64,000 bases of DNA. Source: Phoronis australis. Its lineage: Eukaryota; Phoronida; Phoronidae. The notes beneath the pieces are model-generated. The model saw only the letters and a program-made list of their open reading frames with translations, did no database searches and was not told where the DNA came from. The position numbers were made by a program, and so were the translations under genes. Shown one piece after another: positions 12,636 through 44,010 of this stretch (position 1 is the stretch's first letter; each line of letters begins with the position of its first letter). The stretch is taken from positions 425,449 through 489,448 of the forward strand of contig NMRA01000346.1 of assembly GCA_002633005.1 (NCBI GenBank). The letters are read 5' to 3'.

Positions 12636-15600
12636 CATCAAACTGGTTCTTAAATTGTGGGTACATTATATCCGGCTATTGCCTAATTTCCTGCTGAGCA
12701 ACATGCTTTCTGAACATTATCTCCAATATCGGAGATAAATTTTGAGTGGAACAAAACTTTCGTCAATTCTTTACTGATCATTTACATATTTTGTATGATT
12801 AAATTAAAAAATCCAGTCCTGATTTACTTGGCCATGACATGATTTGTCAGCTGACCTACGTAATTTAAATATTTATAATAAAACACTGGGACTGCAAGTC
12901 AAGTAATTATATTAGTAGGGTATTAGTAACCTAATGTTTGCCAAGTAATTAATTTTCACATATCTAATACATATTATTTGATTTCTTAGATTTTAATAGC
13001 AGTCTTGGTATAAGCAGTTGGAACAATTCCCGATCCAGTAAAGCCAAATAATTAAAGAATTACAGAATACTTATTGTGCTGTGCTACACTAAGAAATTGA
13101 AATGTGTCTCAAACAGAAATTTTCAATACTAGTTCTTAAAATACATTAAGATTTCCTTTTTCAGTCCAGAAGTTATTCCTTTTTTTTAAAAATAAACATC
13201 ACTTTACACCAAGAAACTGTGGTGCAGAAAAAACCCCAAAAATAACACATCAGCTAAAATGTGACCACCACACAACAAAAAAAAAACATTGCAGAAGTAC
13301 AATTAACATGCCATGAAAACATGACCACTCAGGAGTATATGACCATGAACAAGACGTCATTCACTTGAAGCAAGATGGCAGATCCAGATTGCGAACTTTT
13401 GAGTGGCGCTGTGAGAGATCTGGTGTCTGCAATAGTCAATCATCTATGTTTCAACAGAATGCGCAGAGAAGTTTGTATTTCTTGGTGAGATATTGCTTAG
13501 CACTAAGTCCTTGCGCACCTGGTGCCGACATCATCACTTTGAGGGGTCTGGTACCCCTGGATCATCATATGCTCCTGAAGGGTCATGTGCTCCTGGTATG
13601 ACGATATTTTTGCTGGTACATGATTTGGTACTGGCATGGTATGTAATATTTCTGAGAAGATTTTTATATATGTATATATCACATATTTTAGTGTTAAGGT
13701 TATCTAAAACATTACTTATTGTTCTCCATTTTAACTGGCATGTCAAAAAGCAGGCTTTGTCAACTATTAAATGTATATCTGAAAGAAGAAAGATTCTAGA
13801 TTGTTAAATACGTTTTGTATTTACGTACGGTTATTATTATTGTAAACACATTTTTAGTCAGAATTTAATTTGTAAGACAGTAAGAGGTATATTTGTTATT
13901 CATACTAAAACAACCCCTAGTTCAGTTTTAATGAAAACTTTTTTTAAATGAAAACTTTTTTAAATGGAATCTTTACCGGTTACCTCATAAACAGTGTTAG
14001 GAATTTTCGATTGATCTTTTAAGTTGGTTTCTATGACATCAGCTTCCAAATATAAGGTATTTTTGTACAAAAATAGGAGTTGTATTCGTCTATGATACAT
14101 TCCGCAAACACTAGGGCTTAATATCGAAAATCCTAAGAGCATTTTCGAGATTGATGAGTAAATATTAAGTGTGGAAAGTTTCAACGAAATCCACCAAGCC
14201 ATTTTTGAGAATTCGTGTTCCTAAGTTCAAATGGAAGTCGATTTGTCGAAGCCTAGAAAAAGCCAATTAAGTTGTCAGACTTAAAATGCTCAATGTGTTT
14301 GATTAATTATTCGTCGAAAACTTGTCTTCTGTCAATATATCCTATACATGCCTTAACCATGTTCGCTATATTTCAACATTCACTCGGAATGTCAACTGAA
14401 TTTGTTGTGTGTTATTAACTTAATTATCGCTAAAACTTGTTACCTTATGGTGGTCTCCAGTCCGACAGGCTAGGTCAACTGTGGATCTACCTAAAAGAAG
14501 GTCAGCAATTCATCGTTATACGCAGCAGGAACTCGGAGACTAATATGAAACCAAGTATGAAACGGACTACAGAAATCGAATCGATGATTAAAGTGTGCAT
14601 CAGCATGAAAACGAAACAGCAAAATGTCAAATTACCTATCGACTTAAAATGAATTTGTGTGAGAATTTATATCTTTTCACAACTTGCTCTATTTGTGAAC
14701 TCTAAGTCACAGAGGCATGCGGGGACTCTGAGCATTCGTTCTCATCGGTAGTATTTATGTAGAAGCACAACTCCCCAGGATCAAAACTGTTATGTCTTCG
14801 TTTTCCTGGCATCTTTCTATCATGTTCACCTCATTGACTCAATATTATGTTTACTCTGTGAATGAAAGGATTGAGGGTTCTAGTATGCATTTTATTGCCT
14901 CTAGGTGTGGTCTTTGAAATCAAAAGTTACTTTTTGGACATAGGGCTAATTTATAATGGGAAATAATTGAGAAATCAAAGCTGCTTTCCATTGCCTGCCA
15001 AGGCTTTGGTGAAAATCAAATGTGTGCGTGTATTAGATGAGACTGGTTTTTAACCACGAATGTCATCAAATTTTAAATGTGTGATCATTTCATTTTCAAA
15101 ATTTCCAGATCTAGGTCTGGTGTATGAGACATCCAAACCCATATTAATTTTACCAAGTTAGACTAGTTGTAGTTTTGACTGTATGTAACTGGTTGTCTTA
15201 TGAGTGAGTTATCTCACAGTGAAGGATGACCAATATTCTTGTTTGGTTAAGTGGAGGCAATATTATGTTAATGGTAGTTAACACATCAGAGGATAAATAA
15301 ACATGTCCCTGTACAAATCCAAACTCATGAAGATGATGAGTTCAGCCAACCTTACAGAACACTGACATTAGTGTGAACTGAATGTCTGTGGTTGTAGTCA
15401 GATCTCCTGCCTGTGAACATGTCTTCCTGCTGGGAAACCACTGATCATCCAGAGGAAGTTGTCTACTACTGGCAGCTTGGTGTATTTCTTTACTTTCTGT
15501 CACCAGACAGGCATTTGGTCCAGTTGATCTTGATCAACTTCCTGTGTGATTCAGAATTGAAACTTATTGGTTTCTTACTTGCATGATGCCATGTTAACTT

Positions 15601-17775
15601 AATTTGCTTTTGCATGTCCAAAAATTCCAAGTGCAGGAAGTACCAGGAAACATTGACTGAAGAACCTATCAATGAACTCTCATTTGGGCCTCAATGTCAT
15701 TTAGTCAGGAGACAACAATTGGAATGTTTGTTAATCATTGTGTAGGCTAGTACCTGGTAAAATTCTCTCCATAGGTTTTTCTGTCCTGTTTTTAATTAGT
15801 TATCTGTATGCCAGTGGCCTTACAAATAAAGTTTCCATTGAGAAAATGTGCCTTAAGTCTAAAGAAGTTCACATTTTACCGAGCTTACTGAAGAATTGCA
15901 TTTTCTCAAATGAAAGTGATCACGTGACGTTGAGTGGCATGTTGTTGATTGAACTCCTCAGGAGTCTGTTTAATCTTGTTTTGGGCTGCATGTGTATTTG
16001 AAATGCATGTAAGTTGTCTCGGAGAGCTTAACTTGCAAAAAACTACCGTATATACTGATTTATTAGTATCTGATAGTGTCCACCTCTGTTCTGGTGCATA
16101 GTGTTTGCTGTGCCTGCAAATCTATTTGGTTTGCTGGAGACTCCTGGAATTGATTTTTTAACTAGGCCAATCAATCATAGTATGTCCTGTGTTTCTTGCA
16201 TAGCCCTGGGACTGCGAACTATTATTGATCTCTAGTAGAGGACTTTCTATGTGTGAGACTTACTAGTTTAAATAGACCTACAGCCTCATTTGTTCTGACC
16301 CTGGATACATGCCTTAGGGCCAGTTGCATATGAAACATATCATGCTCCAAATGCAAATGAGCTTATGTCATTGCTTAGGGTGCTGTCTTGCCTGAGGGAG
16401 TGCGGCAAATGTCTCAGTTGTTTGGTTTCCTTCATCTCTAGAGTGTGAATTGTTGTAGTATGTGGCTGATGGCTGCTGGTAGCCACTGACCATTAATTGC
16501 ATCACCTGACAAAAGCAAATCTCTGGTGTGTTTCTGTGCACTACATTTACCCTGATTACTATGATTGTTGTATGCAGGTTAGTGAGTATCTTAGTGCAAG
16601 CAGGGTAACAGTGAGACAAGGTAACTTTTACTTGAGGCTGACAGCAGAGCCCCCTGGCTCTGTCTTAGTTGTTTGCAAAGGAAATAGTAACTAGTGTGTA
16701 TAATTAACATAGGTGCACAGTGTACACCCACTGGAACATTTATATTTAAACTTGATGCCCAGTGACATGTGGGCTTACCAGTCACCTTGAAAACGAGAAC
16801 AAAAAATACCAACAAAGGAAGTTTTTTTTCATGAGTTGCCATATTTTGTACCTGCAGAGTGACTTGGGTGATTTTCAATTGATAATTACAAGCATAGCCT
16901 GGTTTCTGACTTAATATTTGAATCAAAACCCAAGCTCTTTACTGGTTTACGGTCAACTTTTCTGTGCTTCTGGTGTTTTCTTGTAAAAATCCCATGTCAG
17001 TTCAGGGTTCCAATTTCCATTGCTGCTTGACACTTGACTGTCTTGTGCCATACCAGTTGCATGATGCCCTGTCCTAGTTATGTTTCTCAGTTATTTAACT
17101 CAAACCCTATGTCATTCATACCAGCTGATCAGATTTGTTGAAAGAGCTTGTCATACATGGTTTCTTTTCATTGATGGTGAATGCTTTTCACCCTGTCAGA
17201 CAATGGCTGTATGCAAGATCTAAATTTTTTCATTCATCTTCTCTGGCATACCTAGAATTCCTTAGTGGTCAGTTGCTGACCTACTTCTTTGTGCTTTCTG
17301 CAGTCCTGTATAGTTTCTCTAATTTGGGACAGTAAAACATAAATTATTTTGTTCAGGGTCACAGCATGTCCCAAATTCAAAAAATCGGCAATATTGGCAA
17401 TCCTAATTTCAATAATCCCTGGAAAGACGCCAAAAATCCCCATGTTCGAAATTCTGGAATCAAATGTGTAGCCTACAATGAACACTTCATTTGTTTATAC
17501 TTTGTAATATCTTCTGGGCAGTCTTACATATACTTTGTTTTAATTTGGAGTGATTTGGTGATTAATTTACTGGGATTACCAACCCAAACAATCTGTGTAT
17601 GGTGTACAGCACAGGCTTTGGAACAAGCAATTATTCTAACTGGCATGGCGACCAATTTCTTATCCCCATCGATTGTTTTAACCACTAGTGATGAATCAAG
17701 TGCTAAAGATATAGGACTTGTTCGTAAAACAGTGATCATTGTACTGATACTTAAAAACTACCAACGTACCCATAT
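12636..17775. other. intergenic, no gene recognised
   Basis: About 5 kb of AT-rich sequence. None of the frames (60-111 codons) shows a domain, signal peptide or exon-like splice pair that I would defend. Upstream non-coding exons or the promoter of the PACSIN gene may lie here or nearer 20 kb but cannot be placed from sequence. Confidence 0.4.
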
Positions 17776-19759
17776 CATAGGCGGATTTAGGGGGGGGGGC
17801 GAGTCCCCCCCTTGGCTGCCGCAAGCAAAAATGCAACAGCAAGAGCGTGAAGCGCGAGGAAATATTAAGTAAAGCAACTAGGACGCGAAGAAGGGGCGCC
17901 TCAGATCGCAGCGGTCCTGTTTTTTTTATGCGCCCACGTATTTATGCCGTCATTTCCGTCATTCTGGCGTCCGTCCGTCCAGCGTCCGTCCGTCCGGCAT
18001 CTTTTTATCTCCAAAACGCCTTGACGTATGTTCATGAAATTTTGCACATGTGTTCTTTCCATGGATGGGACGGCATGAGTGAACTTTCGGACGAATCTGA
18101 CTACCGGTGTGCCCCCTAGTGGCAATTTTATTTTTTTACGTTTACCTCTATCTTCAAAAGTCCTGAACAGATTTTCATAAAATTTGGTTTATAGGCACCT
18201 ATTATTGAGATGACGCTACCTTCCGTTTTCAGATGGATTTGACTTAGTTTGCACCACCTAGTGGCCATTTTTACTGTTTTGTTTTTTGTGTCCACCCCTC
18301 TATCAACCAAACCGCTCAAAGGATGAGTGTGAAAATTGACATGTATGTTCTTACTATAAAGTGGACGACTGACAATGATTTTCTGACGACTTCGACTACT
18401 GTGGCGCCTCCTAGTGGCAGTTTTTTTTTGCGCCTATGGCTGTATTCCCTAAACCGTTCACAGGATCTTTACTAAATTTAGTAAGTGTATTTATATGTTA
18501 GCAATGGAGGACGACAACTTTTAAACGTATCTCACTACTGGTGTGCCACCTAGTGGCAATTTTATTTTTTTACGTTTACCTCTGTAAATTCAAAGGTCCT
18601 CAAGGTATTTTCATAATATAAGGCTTACAGGCATCTGTTAATGAGATGATGCTATCTCTCCATTTTCAGATGGATTTAACCTAGTTTGCGCCTCCTGGTG
18701 GCCTTTTTTTACTGTTTTCGAGTTTTTTGGCGTCCACTTGTCTATCAACCAAACCGCTTTCAAAATAATTGTGAAATTTTGCATGTATGTTTTTACTATG
18801 AAGTGGACGGCTGACGACGATTTTCCGATTTTCCGACAAGGTCAACTACTGTGACGCCTCCTAGTGGCAGTTTTATTTTTTGTGCTCATTACTGTATCCA
18901 TTAAACAGTTTGCACGATCTTTACTTAATTTAGCAAGTGTATTTATATGACGATTTTCGGTTGTATCTGACTTGTAGTGTGCCCCCTAGTGGCAATTTTA
19001 GTTTTTTACGTTTACCAGTCTGTATCTTCAAAGGTCCTCAACAGATTTTCTTAATATTTTGAATATAGGCATCTATTGGTGAGATGATTCTATCATCCTG
19101 TTTTTCGATGGAATCGAGGTATTTTGCGCCACCTGGTGGCCATTTTTTGCTGTTTTCAAATCTTGTTTTTGCCGTCCACTCCTCGATCAACCATTTCATT
19201 TTAGGGATGGTTTTGAAAATTGGTGTATATGTTTTCAGTGTGAAGAGGGCATTTGATGATGGCGACTGACTAATGTGACGCTTCCTAGTGGTAGTTTTGT
19301 TTTGTTTTGCGCCCATAGCTGTATCTCCAAAATCTACTGCAGGATCTTTATTAAATATAGTAAGTGAATTTATATGAAGACGACAACTTTCAGGCGGATG
19401 GAACGGACACTGTGCCCACAAGCGGCAATTTCATTTTGCTCCGTTTTCCTTTGTTTCTCTGATGTTCCTTGATAGATTTTTATGAACTATGGCATGCTTC
19501 CGTTTTTGGAAGGATTGTACTTTTTTGCACCAGCTAGTGGCCATTTTTATGATACAAATAAATAACCCTAAAAGCACACCATTTGGGATGCATCCGTGGG
19601 CGCATTTCAATGCTCCGCATTGCTCAATTAGTCCTCCGGTAGATTTTCTGAGATGGTTCACATACCCGGTTCCCGCAACTTCAGCCCTGCTGCACATGCA
19701 ATCGTCGCACTTTGCCCGGTTCCCCGAGACAACATGTTGGGCCCCTAGATCCGCCACTG
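17776..19759. mobile_element. ~2 kb non-autonomous hAT-like element
   Basis: The left end reads CATAGGCGGATTTAGGGGG. The right end, inverted, reads CAGTGGCGGATCTAGGGG. CAGTGGCGGATCYAGGGGG-type termini are characteristic of hAT-group non-autonomous elements in animals (from memory). No transposase frame exists. A tandem repeat array fills most of the interior. No 8-bp target duplication is evident (flanks ACCCATAT and TGTATTCA), so the insertion is old or the ends are slightly off. Confidence 0.65.
17950..19450. repeat. nested tandem array: 435-bp units of three ~145-bp subunits
   Basis: A CCTAGTGGC-type core recurs at about 18115, 18258, 18411, 18550, 18693, 18860, 18985, 19131, 19284 and 19422. 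Cores three apart are 435-437 bp from each other. Each unit alternates three flavours: GTGCC..CCTAGTGGCAATTTT, GCACCACCTAGTGGCCATTT, and GCGCCTCCTAGTGGCAGTTT. T-rich tracts and CTGTATCTCCAAA-type blocks follow. A GTCCGTCC microsatellite marks the left edge near 17965. Confidence 0.85.
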
Positions 19760-20573
19760 TGTATTCAGACATTGGCTGTTTGCACGGTTTCAGCAGACTA
19801 TGATGTCTTGCCTATCCTCAAGTAACAGCCTGTGCCCAATGGGCATTTGGTTGGTCATTACAAGAAGCAACAAATGTCAAATATTACTGTCCCATCTGTG
19901 AACTATCAAAACTCCCACTGACACTACAATATATCTGAGTTTCCTCAAGTTTTTGGGATAGGATGTACAAAGTGTCATGACCTCTGAGGTTGCTCCTAAG
20001 TAGATTTAATCTTTCCCCACTATAGGGTAATTGTTAATCTCTGTAGTTGATGCCTCTTGACCTATATTGAGATGAGTTGTGTTGGGCTGTTTGTCTTGGG
20101 GGTTACATGCTTTCCCATTGACACAAACTTGTTAAAAAAATTGCAATGTTGGTGGAAAAGCGACATTTTCCTCTTTCTTATACCTATATGTCTGAAATAC
20201 AACTTCTGTTGAAGCGGCAATGAATCCACATTAATTCCATGACAAAAACCGACTTCTGAATTAGACCACATGCCATTATGAAATAGGTCTCCGATTGTTG
20301 CTCAGTCAATTTTGGAGGTGAATTCAGGGACTGGAAAGAACTCCCAGTTATTCCTCCAGACCAAGCTCATAAACTTTCAGGTCATTCTGTGTCACGAAGC
20401 TGACTTCCTTTCTTGAAATTTGCTTATGAAATTAGATGCTTACTTTAAGTTGAGAAACTCAGATATTTCACTTCCGCTCACTCGCTCAGTTTCTGGTTGT
20501 GAAAGCTCATTTGTCAACTTGGTTTACTTCCAAGTAAGTCACCTAAAAGTAAACCTGTTGCATTGTATTGCAG
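19760..20573. other. upstream flank or intron of PACSIN
   Basis: No coding exon was seen. It ends in an acceptor (CATTGTATTGCAG, to 20573), so at least its 3' part is probably an intron after an unplaced 5' non-coding exon of the PACSIN gene. Confidence 0.45.
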
Positions 20574-20627
20574 CTGGATAACCCTGAGGGCACTTGGATG
20601 TCTGCTGTGTGACACTCTTTAGCCACC
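20574..20627 (+). other. PACSIN 5' UTR part of first coding exon
   Basis: 54 nt lie between the acceptor CATTGTATTGCAG and the start codon. The sequence just before the ATG is TTAGCCACC, a strong Kozak context. Confidence 0.6.
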
Positions 20628-38950
<18,323 letters not shown>

Positions 38951-39064
38951 GACCATGGATCCCCAGGGGTGTGTGGATTAGGTCCAGTTCTCTGTGTGGC
39001 TAGTTTTCATAGTAACATTATGACTATATATATTCCAGTGTTAGAAACAACAAGATGTATTGTT

Positions 39065-39070
39065 AATAAA
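39065..39070 (+). terminator. PACSIN poly(A) signal
   Basis: AATAAA 115 nt after the stop codon. Gives a short 3' UTR of roughly 130-140 nt. Confidence 0.6.
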
Positions 39071-39702
39071 ACCTAGCACGTGGCATCATGCTGGGTTCAT
39101 GCACTTTAACCTATGCAATAATCCTTTGTAATTCACGTGACATAGTTAAGCTTATCAATTTTTGTTTGTATGATGATACTTATTTATTTATACTATAATA
39201 TGTAGTTAGGGTAATTATGTTTTGTAGGCATTCGTTTAACGAGATCATTAGAGTGCAGAGCATTCTTTAATATTGATAATTAACTGATTGTGTGACGTTT
39301 ATTAATCTCTAAATCACGGGATTATGTATGGGTTAGTGTGCAAACTGTGACCCTGATGATTTCTCGGTGGGTGTTGCCTTGGCCGTTGGAATGTACTCCA
39401 TTCTGTTGCCCCATGTGGAGCAAGGAGAGTGCAGCTGAGCTGTTTATTCTAGGGCTGCATTCCACACTCGCAAGACATTCGTGGCAGGAAATGTTCACTT
39501 GCCGAACAGAAAGGAGTGACTTCTGTCAATATAATTTAACGCCGCTGATTGATCTCTTCTATCGCCGACATTTTGGTAGTGGATCCGAGTGACGTCCTGG
39601 CATACTAACAAAACTCCTTTGTTTTGTGTGGTGCTGTGTGACCTTCCCACACTGGTGAATGCCTTGCGTCCAAAGAATGCGTCCCCTGGTATCGCTGATA
39701 CA

Positions 39703-39875
39703 ATTGACCTATGGCAAGAACTTTGAATGACAGGTTAAGTAACCAGTCAGAATGCAGCATTCTTGACTCAATATCGTTTCCAAGCCGCCATTTTACCCGA
39801 CAAACAACACGTAGCGGGTTAAATCTTATTGTTTGTCAACATTATGCAAAGGGGCGGAGCTTGCGATAGGTCAAT
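39703..39875. mobile_element. 173-bp MITE-like element
   Basis: ATTGACCTATGGCAAG at 39703-39718 is matched by an inverted CTTGCGATAGGTCAAT at 39860-39875 (15 of 16). It is non-coding. No target duplication is certain. Confidence 0.6.
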
Positions 39876-42800
39876 GGGTTGACTATCGGGTTTTTCTTGC
39901 TAGTGTTTTATCATATTTTTGGTGAAAACAGCTCCAGTTACGTGTGAAACAATAGCCTGGGGATCATCTCTGATTCTGCACTATTAGTTACAATGCTTCA
40001 CGTGAGTTGGCCCCTTCTACTGTGCCAATCAGTTTTTTACTTCAAAATAGTTCAACATCTGTCTACTATGCCAACATTATCTTTGTTGTAATGTGATTTG
40101 CTGTGGTTATATCAAAACATTTGAAGAGCTGACTGGGGCACTATGAATTGTTTTTCACTTTTATGACCCGGCTGAAAAGTGCATAAGTGGCTCTTTCTAC
40201 CGAGAACTAGTTCAGTCATATACAATTTGTTTTTCTTCCTCTGCAAAAGACGAAAATAGATTGATATGCAGTAATTACTTTCCTGAAGACAAAATTTTGA
40301 AATCTGTTTTGTGAAACTAACCCACTGTGACCTGCAAATGGTTGAACGTGATCTGAAACTATTCTGACTGACCTGGTAGTGCGTATGAAACCTAGAATTA
40401 TTTTTAATATGAGTAAGGAACAAGATGAGAGCGACTTTAAAATGGTAAGTGGCTTAAATCAAAAATTGATTTTTGATCAAAGTTTCGGGTTGATTGCCCC
40501 TTTAATTCAAGAGCGTGATTTCGCTGGTAATGAGAATTCAACTCAATGTATGAGCCTTACTTTTGTTGATACACCTGTATTGTGTGTTAAGTTATCTTTG
40601 TGAATGTACAGTGTAGAGTCCTTTGTTTGGGGAGTTTACTTGCAGCATAATTTACCGAAGGAGCTGAGACTATAGTGTAGTTATTGCGTCACAGTATCAT
40701 AACATGAGTCTGCAGTATTACTGGTGTAAAGACAAGTGTAAACGGGTCTATTTAACATTGATAGCAATTAACCAGGTGTGTTGTGTACAGTATGCATGTG
40801 TGGGAGCTTTAAGAAATTTGATACTGTCTCTTTTCATTAAAAGTGTGGAAATGTTGTGGCAACAGCCTTTTGACCGACGGTTATGAGTTGAGGCTCATTC
40901 TTTGTTTGCGTCATCAACCTGTCGTGTCCTGAAAGCAGGCTTTCCAAGGCGGCATTCCATAGACCAAGTTTCTTAAGATACCTTTTAGGTCTTGTTGGAT
41001 TATCACCATGCATTCAAGTTGAAGCACTGGGACACACTAGTCTTACTTGTGATAGTTTTGAATTTCCGTTTCTTTCAACGTCATTTATGACGATTGTCCT
41101 CTGTTATTTTCAAGATTCCCTGTTTGGTTGATGGTGAGACCAAACGACTGAAAAGAGATAGTGTCAAATTTTGATGAGCCGTTGTTTTTGTGCTGTATTT
41201 GCTACATTTTCATAAAATGTGGTGTTACCTTGGGAATGCTATGGAAATTAGGTGTAGGTATTTACCAGTTTAGGATGATAAAATATACAATGTATTTACT
41301 AACTGTGTGGTGCCTGTTTACACTGTACCAAACCACCGTAGCTTATAGTTGCACTAGATTTGTTCTATTTTTTTGTACTTTAATGAAGGTTAGTATCATG
41401 AAAGGACTGAAGTCTTGTATGAATGTCTATTGATAGTGTATTGATGGTGGACACTTTGGTGCAGTAACCAAAACTGATATTGTTTCAGTAGACTTGTTAT
41501 GGATGTCACCAATAGAATTGTATTTACCAAATATTTTCTCAACAAACCTTATTTCATAGTGAAAGGCTGGACTATGTAGTAAGTTACCATGAGTTTTTCA
41601 GGGAATGTACTCCTCTATTCTCTAGATATTGATGATCAGGTGAAAATAATTATGCTTTTAGATCAACTGTTGGTTGGATGCAGGCATTGTGTGTGACATT
41701 TGGAGTTGCATTTTGCTAGTGTTGAGTATCATAAGTAGCGACCATTTCCAGGATGAATATGCACTTGCAGTGTAGGAGAAATTTATGGTAAAATAAGCTG
41801 TGAAATAAACTGTGATGATACTGTTTGGATTGTTTGGCGGACATTATGTCATGGATGCCATCAAAGCTATTTTGATGATTTTAAATATGCTTTGGTGCAA
41901 AATTTATTCTTTACTCTGTCACAAAACTGTTCTTAAGAATCTACAATATTCAAGTTATGTCAGAGTGTTGTACAGAATTAATGTGGATCATCCTGAGGTT
42001 GATATCTGGTCATACAGACTGAGAGAGAGCAATGTTGTCCTTAGGCGAGATCCATATGGCCACATACGTTCGAGGTACTGGTCTATATTTGTTTTATGTA
42101 ACGAACATTGACGCTTCTTTCCACTGAATTTTTTTGATAGCATTTTCTTATGTCTGGGTGGTTTCTATTAATTTTACGTGTGGCTCCTGTGTTGGGAATG
42201 TTCCTGAACTCTGTGTTTCAAGTTCATGTTAAACATCGAGTTGATGAGTTACCTTCCTTTGTACTACTGATGGGACACTTACAGAGATAAGTCTGTCTCT
42301 CCTGCTTCCCACACCCCCCCCCCCCCTTCCCTTTCTACGTTTCCCCTGCCTTCCTCCCTCCTAAACTATCTCACAATTATTGCATTTAGACGTTGACGAT
42401 GGCTCAGTGCACTCGTTGATGTTTCAAAAACCTGTTCCATTGTCTCTCCTGCTCGACAATATGTAAGTGAGCTATGGTGATTCAGCGTATTACGCCATGT
42501 TTTGTTATTGTTTGGATACATGCTCCTACCTGAAAGTTGTGATTATCGGTAAGGCTAGATGCTGGCCTGCGATTTGTCAACAGTTAAGCTAGATGATTTA
42601 TCAGTGTGTAAGGCGCATTGTTCAGTACTGATATTTATGCCAGATGATGTCGCTAGTTTCGATATTCCTGTTGCGGTACGATTCTCCTTCCCTTGTTACA
42701 ACTGTATTGGCAATAGGCGAAGAGACACGATTCTACTGAGATATACTGTAAGGAGAATATACTAGTATTGTATCAAAATGATATAGACAAGCGTAGATCT

Positions 42801-43600
42801 ATCCCCTTTGTCCATTCTTTGTTCTGTGATCTGAGTAATCACATTTTCTTTCCATGATGGATTTAAACATTTACCAAATTGAATCTTCTGTCTGCAGAAC
42901 AGTTAGATTAGATGATTGACTCGGGCATCGAGTCAGTGTTGAAAGAGTTAGAATATAAACGTTTTGTCATGATAATGTACTGACCGTTCAGTCGAATGGC
43001 GCTGTTGTTCAGCGATTTCAATGCAAGCTTATTGGTACCTTGAAACTGAACGTATTGTATATGTAAGCAGAGAGTGATGGCTTAACTACATGTATCGTTG
43101 AACTGGATGCCATATCCATGTTCACGTTTGCTGTACATAGTTCCTGGTGCCTTCTCGGCCTTGTCCTAATATTGGGGAAGTGTAACTCCTTAGGTTTTAT
43201 TGTGTTTTTCATTATTCACTTAGAATATCCACTAAAACATTCCACCGTAGTTTGTTTGATTCATCGGAGTTTGAGATAGTTGCTCGTTGGATATTGTTAA
43301 CATTTAATAAGGTGTGGGTGTTAGGCCATCAAGCCTTTTAATGCCGTGCACGACCTATGTGCATGTGAGGTGTGATTTTGCTGACGCCAGAAGTCTTAGA
43401 ATTATATATATATACTATTCATATTTTCTGGATTCACGTTGCCCGATGATGATGTTAAGTATAGCTGTAGAATGTGTTCGAGTAACAAATACAATAGTTA
43501 ACTCGTAAGAACGTTATTTTTGAGGATTTTATATTTGTTGGGTCAACTAAAACAGGCACTGAGCACAAAAGCCAAACCCGGTAACTACGGAACATTGTGT
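39876..43600. other. intergenic, no gene recognised
   Basis: Frames of 60-103 codons lack motifs and splice context. A C14-type homopolymer occurs near 42310. No RNA gene was recognised. Confidence 0.45.
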
Positions 43601-43761
43601 CCAGCCTCCCGTTCAGTAACGCTAGGACCTCGCTAAAAAACAAGACTTCGTGAGATATTGTCGTGCATTTTAAATGAGAACACGTGACTTTGACTACGTT
43701 TTAGCTTGGTCCTAGCGTAGGTCCTAGCGTAGGTCCTAGCGTCTAATGAACGCACGCCTGG
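43601..43761. mobile_element. ~160-bp MITE, copy 1
   Basis: Begins CCAGCCTCCCGTTCAGTAAC and ends TGAACGCACGCCTGG. CGTTCAGTAACGCTAGGACCT is repeated inverted at the other end, apart from a small insertion. This copy has three tandem TAGGTCCTAGCG units near the right end, against two in the other copies. Related copies are at 55052 and 57552. Confidence 0.85.
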
Positions 43762-43802
43762 TTTAGGGGTATTACATAGTTCCGGGTGAACAGAACTGGT
43801 AA

Positions 43803-44010
43803 GGGCCCGTTCCAAGAAACTGGCATTAATTTTTCTCAAGTTCCAATCTTTGAAACTTCCACGTTCGGTAAGTTAGTCACAATTAAGGTAAAACCTAAGT
43901 TAACAGATCTCTTTCTTGAAATGGACTTGACACAGAATTTAAGATTTATCTCAAAATTAGCTGAAATTTAAGATTTGTCTCGGCTAAGTTAGTTTTCTTG
44001 GAACGGGCCC
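43803..44010. mobile_element. 208-bp MITE with GGGCCCGTTCCAAGAAA termini
   Basis: GGGCCCGTTCCAAGAAAC at 43803-43820 is inverted at 43992-44010 (GTTTTCTTGGAACGGGCCC). There is one-base slippage in the A run. The interior is AT-rich and non-coding. It lies 41 bp from the previous MITE. No target duplication is clear. Confidence 0.85.

Noticed and set aside
17366-17872. 168-codon plus-strand frame
   Set aside because: It crosses the left end of the hAT-like element into G-rich sequence, with no motif or splice support.
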